From positions 1 through 30,904 of the forward strand of contig CAYOHY010000022.1 in the NCBI GenBank assembly GCA_964403885.1: a stretch of DNA of 30,904 nucleotides, written 5' to 3'. The stretch comes from CAYOHY01 sp964403885 (GTDB lineage: Bacteria > Actinomycetota > Coriobacteriia > Anaerosomatales > PHET01). The position numbers and the translations under genes were made by a program. Below the pieces are notes generated by a model. That model was not told the origin of the DNA. It worked only from the letters and a program-made list of their open reading frames with translations, and ran no database searches. Below are positions 1 through 7,098 of this stretch, piece after piece. Position 1 is the first letter of the stretch; each line of letters starts with the position of its first letter.

Positions 1-94
1 GGGGACAACACGGCGTTCGGTGGTACAGATACACTGTCACCCCAGAGTGCCTCGCACGCCCTTGCCTGATGTCGCGACCTTTCGAGGAGCCGCC
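1..94. other. Left-edge leader, no gene seen
   Basis: No convincing coding frame is visible before the flavodiiron gene. An upstream in-frame start at 20 exists, but residues 1-25 from there do not look like a flavodiiron N-terminus. A GAGGAG ribosome-binding site at 84-89 points to the ATG at 95. No clear promoter hexamers were recognised, so the promoter may lie outside the window. Confidence 0.5.
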
Positions 95-1321
95 ATGAAC
101 GCCGTCCCCGTCACCGAGTCGATCCACTGGGTGGGAGCCGTCGACTGGAACCTGCGTGACTTCCACGGATTCGAGACGCCGCGCGGTACCACCTACAACT
201 GCTACCTCGTGCAAGGCGCCGATAAGACCGCGCTCGTCGACACCGTCAAGGTGCCCTTCGTGCCTGAGCTGCTCGAGCGCATCAAGAGCGTGGCACCGCT
301 CGAGAGCATCGACTACATCGTGGTCAACCACATCGAGCCCGATCACAACGGCGGCATGCGTCTTGTCGCCGAGGCCTGCCCCAACGCCAAGATCGTCGCG
401 AGCGCCGGCGGCGTGCGCGGCATCGCCGAGTATCACGGCACCGACATCGAGGTGTCGGCCGTGGGCGCCGATGACGTGCTCGACCTGGGCGGCCTGACGC
501 TCAAGTTCATGCCTATGCCCATGGTCCACTGGCCGGACTCGATGTTCACCTACTGCCCCGAGCGCTGCTGCCTGATGCCCAACGACGCGTTTGGCCAGCA
601 CCTCGCGTCGTCCGAGCGCTTCGCCGACGAGGTGGGCCTCGAGCTGGCCGTCGAGGAGCTCGTCACCTACTACGCCAACATCCTCATGCCGCTCGGCTCG
701 CAGGTCGCCAAGGCGGTGGGCAAGGTCGTGGAGTCCGGGTGGACGTGCAAGACCATCGCTCCCAGCCACGGCGTCATCTGGCGCGAGCGCGACATCCCCA
801 CTCTGGTCGACACGTACGACCGCTGCGCGTCGGGCGACACCTACGACAAGCTCGTCGTCGCCTACAGCACCATGTGGGGCTCGACCGATCACCTCGCCCG
901 CGAGATCGCCGACGGCGCCATATCGGCGGGCGTGGACGTGAAGCTGTTCGACCTCGCGGTCACGCCGTTCGCGCACGTCACGCGCCACGTCTTCGACAGC
1001 CGAGCGGTCCTCATCGGCTCGCCCACGCTGCATCACGGGATGCTGTATCGCACCGCCGGCTACCTGCAGTACCTCGCCGGCTTGAAGCCCGCGGGCAAGA
1101 TCGCCGGCGCGTTTGGCAGCTACGGCTGGTCGAGCGGCGCCACCAAGCAGATGACCGCGCGCCTCACCGAGATGGGCCTCGAGATGCCCATGCCGGACTT
1201 CACGGTGAAGTACCGACCCTCGGAGGCCGAGATCGATGCCGCGCGCGAGTGGGGCGCCGAGTTCGGTCGCCGCGTGATGGAGATGGGCGCTGCCGAGATG
1301 AGCGGCGAGACCCAGGACTAG
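95..1321 (+). CDS. fprA: Flavodiiron protein (A-type flavoprotein), O2/NO reductase
   Basis: A cytoplasmic flavodiiron protein of 408 aa reduces O2 to water and/or NO to N2O, protecting anaerobes. The N-terminal metallo-beta-lactamase-like domain carries every diiron ligand: H79, E81, D83 and H84 (motif HIEPDH), then H145, D164 and H225. These positions fit the family numbering almost exactly. The C-terminal flavodoxin domain starts near residue 252 with an FMN loop (YSTMWGST). There is no C-terminal rubredoxin or flavin-reductase extension, so electrons must come from a separate rubredoxin or similar donor. ATG 95 is preferred over a start at 20 because GAGGAG lies 5 bases upstream and the family N-terminus begins here. 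The stop overlaps the stop of the convergent cbiO gene in the tetranucleotide CTAG. O2 versus NO preference cannot be read from sequence. Confidence 0.93.
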   Translation: MNAVPVTESIHWVGAVDWNLRDFHGFETPRGTTYNCYLVQGADKTALVDTVKVPFVPELLERIKSVAPLESIDYIVVNHIEPDHNGGMRLVAEACPNAKIVASAGGVRGIAEYHGTDIEVSAVGADDVLDLGGLTLKFMPMPMVHWPDSMFTYCPERCCLMPNDAFGQHLASSERFADEVGLELAVEELVTYYANILMPLGSQVAKAVGKVVESGWTCKTIAPSHGVIWRERDIPTLVDTYDRCASGDTYDKLVVAYSTMWGSTDHLAREIADGAISAGVDVKLFDLAVTPFAHVTRHVFDSRAVLIGSPTLHHGMLYRTAGYLQYLAGLKPAGKIAGAFGSYGWSSGATKQMTARLTEMGLEMPMPDFTVKYRPSEAEIDAAREWGAEFGRRVMEMGAAEMSGETQD

Positions 1322-2202
1322 CCGGGCTCGCCCGCGTCCTGGCGCCACGCCGCGAGCGCATCGGCGGCGGCGTTCACGCTGAGCTCGACGTTGGGCGCCG
1401 ATGTGTCGCGCTCGCGCAGCGCCGCGAACAGCTCCGCGAGCACCGGCGGGCGGATGTTGGAGCGCGCGATATCGGCCGCGTGAGCGAAGACCTCGGCGGG
1501 CGTTCCGGCGATCGCGATCTCGCCGCCGGCCTTGAGCACGTAGGCCTGGTCGGCCAGCTCATGCACCGAGTCGATGTCGTGTGTCGACATGACCACCGTG
1601 GTGCCGCGCTCGGCAGCGAGCCGAGCCACCAGCGCCACGAGCGCCTCGCGCGCCGCCGGGTCGAGCCCCTCGAACGGCTCGTCGAGCACGAGCAGCTCCG
1701 GCTCCATCACCAGCGCTCCGGCGAGCGCCACCTTGCGCTTCTCGCCGCCGGAGAGGTTGTGCGGCACGCGGTCGGCGAGCTTTGTGATCGACAGCAGCTC
1801 GAGCGCCTCGCGCACGCGGCGGTCCACCTCGGCCTCCGGCAGCCCGTACTGGCGTGGCGAGAACGCGACGTCGTCGTAGACGGTGGGCTGGAGCAGCTGC
1901 TCGTCCACGTTCTGGAGCACCACGCCTATGCGCTCGCGTATCAGCGGCCACTCGGTGGCGGGGTCGTGTCCAAAGACGCGCACCGAGCCCTCCTCGCTGC
2001 GCAGCAGGCCAAGGATGTGGAACAGCAGGGTGGTCTTTCCCGCGCCGTTGGGGCCCAGCAGTGCGGTGCGCGTGCCCTTGCGCGCCACGAAGTCGAGGCC
2101 GCACAGGTGCACGCTGGTCCCGTCCTCATAGCGGTGGCGGATGCAGCTCACCCTCACCACGTCGTCGGGGGAGGGGATGATGCCGTGTCGATGGACCGTC
2201 AT
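1318..2202 (-). CDS. cbiO: ECF/CbiO-type ATPase of a nickel/cobalt transporter
   Basis: This 294-aa ATP-binding protein energises metal uptake through the membrane partners encoded just upstream. It has a complete ABC core: Walker A (GPNGAGKTT), a Q-loop (VVLQNVDEQ), the signature LSGGEKRK, Walker B (LLVLDEPFEG) and the switch histidine in STHD. The leading residues before VRVSCIRHRYEDG form a short extension. The open frame runs further upstream to 2304, but ATG at 2202 is chosen because it overlaps the TGA stop of cbiQ by 4 bases (ATGA), a classic translational-coupling arrangement. It is last in the operon fur-like, cbiM, cbiQ, cbiO. A stretch of about 50 aa follows the ATPase fold. Metal specificity is not determined by this subunit. 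Confidence 0.92.
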   Translation of the reverse strand: MTVHRHGIIPSPDDVVRVSCIRHRYEDGTSVHLCGLDFVARKGTRTALLGPNGAGKTTLLFHILGLLRSEEGSVRVFGHDPATEWPLIRERIGVVLQNVDEQLLQPTVYDDVAFSPRQYGLPEAEVDRRVREALELLSITKLADRVPHNLSGGEKRKVALAGALVMEPELLVLDEPFEGLDPAAREALVALVARLAAERGTTVVMSTHDIDSVHELADQAYVLKAGGEIAIAGTPAEVFAHAADIARSNIRPPVLAELFAALRERDTSAPNVELSVNAAADALAAWRQDAGEPG

Positions 2203-2999
2203 GACCGGGCCTTTCTCACAAGCGCGACGGACGCCAGCAGGGCGAGTGCCGGCAACGGCACGAGCCACGAGTACGGGTTCAGTGAGGTCGCGCCCATCCG
2301 CCACAGAGCGCTCGTGAGCGCGAGGACGACGGCGCCTAGCAGCAACAACACATCGGCCACCCGGTCGCGCGAGCGAGCGGGGGAGACCCTCAGGCGGCCT
2401 TCATAGCCGCGGATGCGCATGATGTCGTAGTCGCGCTGCGCAAGGTCGACCGAGTACAGCAGCAGCCCGCCCAGCGCGGAGGCGGCGGCCTTGGCGGAGC
2501 GAACCGGAGACTTGCCGCGAAAGCCCGAGCGCAGACGCACGGCGCGCAGCAGGTTCGAGAACTTCTCGAGCAGGAGGAACAGCGTCCGATACGTCATCAG
2601 CAGCGCGTCACCCACGATGCCCGGCGTGACGCGTTGGATGGGCGCGAACACCTGCGGGTACGGCGTGGTGAGCACCACGAGCACCGCGGCCAACGCGGCG
2701 GTCACGGACTTGAGCACGATCGCGGCACCGGTCATGAGATCGGGTGCCGACGCCCAGGCGAAGACCGCCGCGAACAGCGCCGGATAGGACGCCAGCGGGA
2801 TCGCGAGCGACAGGTCGACCCGTCCCCACACCGCCACAGCGACCAGCGCGATCAGCAGCGACACGAGCACGAGAGCGTTCCAGCTCAGCAGCACCGCGAG
2901 CAGCACCAACGCGAACGCCACGAGCTTCGACACCGGGCTCGCCGCGCGCAGCGGGCCGTCGCCGCGTGTCGCCGAGCGATCGATGGAGCCGATGTCCAC
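2199..2999 (-). CDS. cbiQ: ECF-type transporter transmembrane T component (CbiQ/NikQ)
   Basis: A 266-aa polytopic membrane protein that couples the ATPase CbiO to the substrate-binding CbiM. Hydrophobic helices cluster at residues ~25-60, 65-115 and near the C-terminus (~215-260). A cytoplasmic stretch (about 150-200) contains the coupling segment with the Arg-rich R-x-R-G motif (MRIRGYEGR) typical of CbiQ/EcfT proteins. The GTG start at 2999 shares one base with the TAG stop of cbiM, and the 3' end overlaps cbiO by 4 bases, so the three genes are translationally linked. Length is normal for the family. Confidence 0.9.
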   Translation of the reverse strand: MDIGSIDRSATRGDGPLRAASPVSKLVAFALVLLAVLLSWNALVLVSLLIALVAVAVWGRVDLSLAIPLASYPALFAAVFAWASAPDLMTGAAIVLKSVTAALAAVLVVLTTPYPQVFAPIQRVTPGIVGDALLMTYRTLFLLLEKFSNLLRAVRLRSGFRGKSPVRSAKAAASALGGLLLYSVDLAQRDYDIMRIRGYEGRLRVSPARSRDRVADVLLLLGAVVLALTSALWRMGATSLNPYSWLVPLPALALLASVALVRKARS

Positions 3000-3814
3000 T
3001 AGCGCACCGTCCCCTCGTCACCCGGCGGCCGCAGCTCCTCGCGAGGCGACCCGGCGCCCCACAGCAGCCCCGGCCTCACGCGCGCCACGTAGCCAAGCAC
3101 GGCGGCGGTGATGAAGCCCTCCAGGATCCAGCCCAGCGGTCCCAGCGTGTAGACCACCGCCGCGAACCGGGCCACCGACATCGGCGCCTCAGATGCCGCC
3201 GGTGCCGCGGGCGCCGCCGCCTCGCCCCCCGAGAACAGCCCCACCGCGAACACGCCATCGGTGAAGGGGTTGGTGAACGACAGCGTGCCCGGATCCAGCG
3301 CGCCGGTCTCTCGGGTCGCGGCCGCGTGCCCGCCCAGCGCGACGATGCCCACCAGCACCGTGGTCGTCACCGCGAGCGTGAGCACCGTCGCCCAGAACGC
3401 GGCGGACTTGAGGCGGTCTCGCTTCAGCACCCGCAGCAGCATGCGGAACAGCGCGGCGCCCAGCACCATCTCGAGCGCGATGACGAGCGTGTTGAGTCCC
3501 AGCACCGTCACGCCGCCATGTCCCAGCATCGCGAGCACCACCTCGACGATGAACGCGGCGAGGATCGACAGCCACGGCCCCAGCAGCACGCCGCCGATGA
3601 CCGTCAGGTTCACGTGATACGCCAGCGGCACGATCTCGCTCGACATGGCCACCAGCATCAACGCCGAGACCACCGCGAGCAGCGGCACCTTGCGTCGCAT
3701 CTCCGCGCGCTCCGACACCTTGCCCGCGACGCCCACGATGACGAGCGCGGCCAGCCACCCGCTGAGCCACAGCCACAGCGGGAGCACGCCGTCGGGGAGG
3801 TGGATGTGCGACAC
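2999..3814 (-). CDS. cbiM: Ni/Co-binding S component CbiM/NikM, with fused NikN-like C-terminus
   Basis: A 271-aa membrane protein that binds the metal ion and sets substrate choice in CbiMQO/NikMQO importers. The N-terminus begins MSHIHLPDG, a variant of the family's M-H-I-P-[DE]-G metal-binding start, with histidines at 3 and 5. Multiple helices follow (GWLAALVIVGV, LLAVVSALMLVAM, ILAAFIVEVVLAML and others). A poorly conserved Ala/Gly-rich exoplasmic loop near residue 190-215 precedes a last helix (WILEGFITAAVLGYV), resembling the CbiN/NikN partner fused to the C-terminus; no separate cbiN gene is present. The GTG start lies one base after the regulator's TAG stop. Nickel is attractive because an anaerobe of this type may have hydrogenases, but cobalt is equally possible. 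Confidence 0.88.
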   Translation of the reverse strand: MSHIHLPDGVLPLWLWLSGWLAALVIVGVAGKVSERAEMRRKVPLLAVVSALMLVAMSSEIVPLAYHVNLTVIGGVLLGPWLSILAAFIVEVVLAMLGHGGVTVLGLNTLVIALEMVLGAALFRMLLRVLKRDRLKSAAFWATVLTLAVTTTVLVGIVALGGHAAATRETGALDPGTLSFTNPFTDGVFAVGLFSGGEAAAPAAPAASEAPMSVARFAAVVYTLGPLGWILEGFITAAVLGYVARVRPGLLWGAGSPREELRPPGDEGTVR

Positions 3815-3815
3815 G

Positions 3816-4250
3816 CTAGCGGCCCTTCCCCTCGGCGAGGCATGCGGGGCACAGCCCGTAGAGGGTCACCTCGTGCCGAGTCACCACGAAGCCGCTGTCG
3901 GCGGACGCGGCAGACATCGCATCATCGAGCGGGCACTCGGCGTGCGCCACGCGGCCGCAGCCGTCGCAGACCACGTGGTGGTGATGCCCGGAGTGGGCGC
4001 AACGCGCGTACAGTGCGCTGCCGTCGCGAGCCCCCACGCGCTCGAGGAACGAGGCGGCCTCCATCGCGGCGACCGCACGGTAGACCGTCGCCGTTGCGCC
4101 CGCGCTCTCGTCGCGGCCGCGCACCACCTCGGCCAGCTCCTCGACGGTGAACGCGGCGCCCATCTCGCACGCGGCGCGCGCGATCTCGCGGCGCGGGGCG
4201 GTGAGCCTGCCCGTGCCGTAGGCCGAAGCGATCGAGTCGTGGTCGTGCAC
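3816..4250 (-). CDS. Fur/Zur/Nur-family metal-responsive repressor
   Basis: A 144-aa ferric-uptake-regulator family protein. The N-terminal winged helix includes LTAPRREIARAA and the recognition region TATVYRAVAAMEAASFLERV. The C-terminal half has the regulatory histidine cluster (HSGHHHHVVC) and two CxxC pairs (CDGC near 97-100 and CPAC near 136-139) that normally hold the structural zinc. GTG 4250 is preferred over GTG 4259 because GAGG lies 8 bases upstream of it and overlaps the other. It is the first gene of a tight operon with the Ni/Co-type importer and sits behind a palindromic operator at 4281-4295, so autoregulation with the transporter is likely. Whether the co-repressor is Zn, Ni or Fe is undecided. 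Confidence 0.88.
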   Translation of the reverse strand: MHDHDSIASAYGTGRLTAPRREIARAACEMGAAFTVEELAEVVRGRDESAGATATVYRAVAAMEAASFLERVGARDGSALYARCAHSGHHHHVVCDGCGRVAHAECPLDDAMSAASADSGFVVTRHEVTLYGLCPACLAEGKGR

Positions 4251-4280
4251 CTGAAGCACCTCGTCGGGTCGAGCGACAAG

Positions 4281-4295
4281 TGAGAATCATTCTCA
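4281..4295. promoter_or_regulatory. Fur/Zur-type 7-1-7 operator
   Basis: TGAGAATCATTCTCA is a perfect 7-1-7 inverted repeat matching the Fur-superfamily box layout. From memory it is closer to actinobacterial Zur boxes (TGAAAATCATTTTCA) than to the streptomycete nickel (Nur) box. It lies 30 bases upstream of the regulator start, just downstream of a minus-strand -10-like TATACT (4310-4305), so bound repressor would block initiation of the fur-cbiMQO operon. It lies about 100 bases upstream of the divergent lysR start. Confidence 0.8.
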
Positions 4296-4304
4296 GTAAG
4301 ACCG

Positions 4305-4310
4305 AGTATA
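4305..4310 (-). promoter_or_regulatory. Probable -10 box for the fur-cbiMQO operon
   Basis: TATACT on the minus strand is a near-consensus -10 hexamer. It is placed so that the start of transcription falls at the edge of the 4281-4295 operator. No convincing -35 hexamer was found at 16-18 bases. On the + strand of the same intergenic gap, TAGAAT at 4342-4347 could serve lysR, but it also lacks a clear -35. Confidence 0.4.
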
Positions 4311-4397
4311 CCCATCGTCTTCCGCGCCGGTCGCGAACGGGTAGAATACTCACATTCGTGTGGCTTATAGGTATCCCGTGGCTCGAAAGGTTCACTT

Positions 4398-5288
4398 ATG
4401 AACGTCGCTCAGCTCCGCACCTTCGTCACCGTCGTCGACCAGGGCTCCTTCTCGGAGGCGGCGCGTGTCATGGGCATCTCGCAGCCCGCGGTGACCATGC
4501 AGGTCCAGGCGCTCGAAGCCGCCGTGGGAGCCACCTTGCTCGACCGCCGCTACCGCCGCGTCGACCTCACCGAGGCCGGGCGCACGCTGCTCCCGCACGC
4601 GCGGCAGGTTCTCGATCAGCTCGAGTCGGCCAAGAACGAGCTCGCGGAGCTCTCCGGCACCGTCACCGGCCGCCTCGCCATCGCGGCGAGCACCACGCCG
4701 GGCGTCTACGTCATCCCGCGCCTGTTGGGAGACTTCATCGCCGCCAATCCTGAAGTCGGCGTGACCATCGCCGTGCACGACACCGCGGAAGTCGTCGAGC
4801 TCGTCGAGTCGGGCCGCGCTCAGCTGGGCGTGACCGGCGCGACCGTGCGCGGCGCCCGCGCCACGTTCGAGGAGCTGGGCACCGACGAGCTCGTGCTCAT
4901 CTGCCCTCCCGGCGACCCCCTCGCCACGCGCACGGGGGTGGCGCTCTCCGGCCTCGCCGACGCCACCTGGGTCCTGCGTGAGTCCGGCTCGGGCACGCGC
5001 CAGATAGCCGAGAAGGTGCTCGCCGATAACGGCCTCGACCCGCAGGAGCTGCGCGTGGCGGTGGAGCTGGGTACCGGCGAAGCGATCGTGAGCGCCGTCG
5101 AGGGTGGCCTCGGGCTGTCCATCGTGAGCCGCTACGTGGCCGCCAAGGCGCTCGAGCTGGGCACCGTCGCGCTGGTGGACGCGGTGGGCCTGCCGGCCAC
5201 GCGCCCGTTCTACGCGGTCTTCGCCAAGGGCACGCCCACCCGTGCCGCACAGGCGTTCCACGAGCACCTGCGCGCAGCGCTCGCGTAG
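4398..5288 (+). CDS. LysR-type transcriptional regulator
   Basis: A 296-aa LysR-family regulator. The N-terminal helix-turn-helix is clear (residues ~1-62: LRTFVTVVDQGSFSEAARVMGISQPAVTMQVQALE). A periplasmic-binding-protein-like effector domain follows (ASTTPGVYVIPRLLGDF and onward). That start of the effector domain resembles the CysL and selenium-metabolism-associated LysR subgroups as I remember them, which would suit a neighbour of Sec and tungsten genes; this is inference. It is transcribed towards the tungstate operon and ends 6 bases before the palindrome at 5295, so it is the obvious candidate local regulator. LysR sites are usually T-N11-A, while the palindrome has even symmetry, so direct binding there is not assured. 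AGG 8 bases before the ATG serves as ribosome-binding site. Confidence 0.9.
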   Translation: MNVAQLRTFVTVVDQGSFSEAARVMGISQPAVTMQVQALEAAVGATLLDRRYRRVDLTEAGRTLLPHARQVLDQLESAKNELAELSGTVTGRLAIAASTTPGVYVIPRLLGDFIAANPEVGVTIAVHDTAEVVELVESGRAQLGVTGATVRGARATFEELGTDELVLICPPGDPLATRTGVALSGLADATWVLRESGSGTRQIAEKVLADNGLDPQELRVAVELGTGEAIVSAVEGGLGLSIVSRYVAAKALELGTVALVDAVGLPATRPFYAVFAKGTPTRAAQAFHEHLRAALA

Positions 5289-5294
5289 GCCGGC

Positions 5295-5316
5295 GCTTGT
5301 AACGCTTGTTACAAGC
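5295..5316. promoter_or_regulatory. Palindromic operator copy 1, upstream of tupA operon
   Basis: Arms GCTTGTAAC and GTTACAAGC around a 4-base centre make a perfect 9-bp inverted repeat. Related sites occur at 15775-15796 and 23416-23435. The TGTAA-N6-TTACA core has the spacing of CRP/FNR-superfamily sites. The right arm overlaps a -35-like TTGTTA 18 bases from TATGCT (5330-5335), so the bound factor would act at the promoter. The absence of a T-run argues against a terminator. Confidence 0.7.
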
Positions 5317-5335
5317 ACACGACATTGGCTATGCT
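5306..5335 (+). promoter_or_regulatory. Candidate sigma70-type promoter of the tup/Moco operon
   Basis: TTGTTA (5306-5311), an 18-base spacer and TATGCT (5330-5335) form a plausible housekeeping promoter. Transcription would start near 5342, shortly before the riboswitch, and the operator palindrome overlaps the -35. Confidence 0.45.
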
Positions 5336-5360
5336 GTCTTCAAGCCGCGGCGAGAGCGCG

Positions 5361-5483
5361 GTGATTCATCTCCGAGTCCGGGGAAGCGCCTAAGGGCCTC
5401 ATGCGAAGCGGCCTAGGGAACCCGGACCGTCAGGGTCGAGGTGGGAAACCGCTCGGCCTCCCGTGTTTGGAAAGGGGATTCAC
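5361..5483 (+). ncRNA. Moco/Tuco-family riboswitch controlling tupA
   Basis: This leader matches the molybdenum-cofactor RNA motif: CTCCGAG at the 5' side, a long P2/P3 arm (CCGGG 5377-5381 with CCCGG 5421-5425 enclosing a second hairpin), AGGGT, a GAAA-capped hairpin (about 5438-5455), and the 3' signature GGCCTCCCGTGTTTGGAAAGG, which parallels the end of the E. coli moaA aptamer. The closing helix P1 pairs GTGA (5361-5364) with TCAC (5480-5483) and ATCTCC (5368-5373) with GGGGAT (5474-5479). That helix buries the tupA ribosome-binding site and ends exactly at the ATG, so ligand binding should turn translation off. A small CCGCG/CGCGG hairpin (5345-5361) precedes it. Moco versus tungsten-cofactor preference cannot be decided here, though control of a tungstate importer favours tungsten. 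Confidence 0.82.
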
Positions 5484-6374
5484 ATGCTTCGCTCCTCAGG
5501 TGCGCCTCTCACGAGGCGCGCTGTGAGCCTTGCGCTCGCAGCAGTGCTCGCGGTCTCGCTCGCCGGCTGCTCCAAGCCCGCAGACGACACCGCGGACAAG
5601 CCGGCCGCACAGCCCACTGAAGTGGTGCTCGCGTCCACCACGTCGACGCAGGACTCCGGTCTGTTCGACGTGCTCATCCCGGCCTTCGAGAAGGCCAACC
5701 CGCAGTACAAGGTGAAGGTCATCGCCGTGGGCACCGGTGAGGCGCTCAAGCTGGGCGAGAACAAGGACGCCGACGTGCTGCTCGTCCACGCCAAGAAGGA
5801 CGAGGAGGCGTTCGTCGCCAACGGCTTTGGCACCGAGCGCAAGGACGTCATGTACAACGACTTCCTGCTCGTGGGCCCCGCGTCGGATCCCGCCGGCATC
5901 AAGGGCTCGGCCGACACCACCGCCGCCATGCTCGCTCTCGAGAAGGCCGGCAAGGCCGGCAAGGCGGTCTTCGTCTCTCGTGGCGATGACTCCGGCACCA
6001 ACAAGAAGGAACTCAAGATGTGGGGCGCCGCCGGCATCACCACCCCCACCGCCCAGGCTGACCCGTGGTACCTGTCCACCGGCCAGGGCATGGGCGAGAC
6101 CCTGAAGGTCGCCTCCGAGAAGGGCGGCTACACGCTCGTGGACCGCGCCACCTTCCTCGCCCAGCAAGACACCGTCGACTCGGTGATCCTGTACGAGAAG
6201 GACAAGGGCCTGCTCAACCAGTACGGCGTCATCGTGGTCACCGACGCCAAGAACCAGGCCGGCGGCCAGGCGTTCGCCGACTGGATCGTCTCTCCCGAGG
6301 GCCAGAAGGTCGTCGGCGACTTCGGTGTTGAGAAGTACGGACAGCAACTGTTCGTGCCCAACGCCGCCCAGTAG
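5484..6374 (+). CDS. tupA: Tungstate-binding lipoprotein TupA
   Basis: A 296-aa substrate-binding protein of a tungstate ABC importer. A lipoprotein signal peptide ends in LAGC, with lipidated Cys29. The mature protein opens with the TupA hallmark STTSTQDSGLFDVLIPAFEK (about 51-70), the oxyanion-binding segment. SRGDDSGTNKKE and PWYLSTGQGMGETL are further conserved binding-site regions. The ATG at 5484 is chosen over an upstream in-frame start at 5463 because AAAGGGG lies 6 bases before it and the lipoprotein signal starts there. It is the first gene of the W/Moco operon and is directly governed by the riboswitch. TupA proteins strongly prefer tungstate over molybdate, so tungsten use by this organism is likely. 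Confidence 0.93.
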   Translation: MLRSSGAPLTRRAVSLALAAVLAVSLAGCSKPADDTADKPAAQPTEVVLASTTSTQDSGLFDVLIPAFEKANPQYKVKVIAVGTGEALKLGENKDADVLLVHAKKDEEAFVANGFGTERKDVMYNDFLLVGPASDPAGIKGSADTTAAMLALEKAGKAGKAVFVSRGDDSGTNKKELKMWGAAGITTPTAQADPWYLSTGQGMGETLKVASEKGGYTLVDRATFLAQQDTVDSVILYEKDKGLLNQYGVIVVTDAKNQAGGQAFADWIVSPEGQKVVGDFGVEKYGQQLFVPNAAQ

Positions 6375-6387
6375 GGACACACGCGCG

Positions 6388-7098
6388 ATGGACATCTACA
6401 CCGATGCGCTGCGAGAGGGACTCTCGCTTCTGACGACCGATGCCGCCGATGTCTGGCAGATCGTCGTCACCTCGCTGCGCGTGTCGGGTACCGCGGTGTT
6501 CATCGCGCTGCTCATCGGGCTGCCGCTCGGCCTGCTCCTCGGATCCAAGCGATTCGTGGGGCGCCGGGCGGCGCTCGTGATCTTCAACTCCGGGATGGGG
6601 CTGCCGCCCGTGTTCGTGGGCCTCATCGTGGCGATGACGTTGTCGCGGCGCGGGCCGCTGGGCGACCTGTCACTGCTCTACACGCAGACCGCCATGGTGA
6701 TCGCGCAGGTCATCATCGCGACTCCCATCGTGGTGGCCATCTCGGCGGCGGCGATCGCCGCGGTCCCGCGCGAGCTCAAGCTGCAGGCGGTGTCGCTCGG
6801 CGCGCGTTCGTGGCGCGTGGGGGCGCTCACGCTGAGCGAGGCGCGCATGGGGCTCATCGCGGCGGTCGCGGGCGGCTTTGGCGCGGTCATCTCGGAGGTT
6901 GGTGCGGTCCAGATGGTGGGCGGCAACCTCGACAGCGACACGCGCGTGATGACCACCGCCATCGTCATGTACACGCGTATGGGCCGCTACGGTCCCGCGC
7001 TGGCCCTGGCGCTCGTCCTCATGGCCATCGTCGTGTTTGTGAACATCGTGCTCACCACGATGCAGACCTCCGCCGACAAGTGGGAGGGATCGCGGTGA
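6388..7098 (+). CDS. tupB: Tungstate ABC transporter permease TupB
   Basis: A 236-aa integral membrane permease of the ModB/TupB type. Several helices are visible (VFIALLIGLPLGLLLG, AALVIFNSGMGLPPVFVGLIVAM, TAMVIAQVIIATPIVVAISAAAI, ALALALVLMAIVVFVNIVL). The cytoplasmic EAA-like coupling loop, which docks on the ATPase, is seen near residues 140-165 (LKLQAVSLGARSWRVGALTLSEARMGLIAAV). The start at 6388 follows tupA by 13 bases; an open frame runs back into tupA but is not homologous there. The gene overlaps tupC by four bases (GTGA). Confidence 0.92.
   Translation: MDIYTDALREGLSLLTTDAADVWQIVVTSLRVSGTAVFIALLIGLPLGLLLGSKRFVGRRAALVIFNSGMGLPPVFVGLIVAMTLSRRGPLGDLSLLYTQTAMVIAQVIIATPIVVAISAAAIAAVPRELKLQAVSLGARSWRVGALTLSEARMGLIAAVAGGFGAVISEVGAVQMVGGNLDSDTRVMTTAIVMYTRMGRYGPALALALVLMAIVVFVNIVLTTMQTSADKWEGSR

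Noticed and set aside
739..2406. A 555-codon plus-strand frame
   Set aside because: It is a shadow across fprA and the antisense of cbiO/cbiQ; Arg/His-rich with no family motif.
5295..5316. Palindrome as a rho-independent terminator of lysR
   Set aside because: It has AT-containing arms, no T-run, and matching copies upstream of two other operons, which fits an operator.
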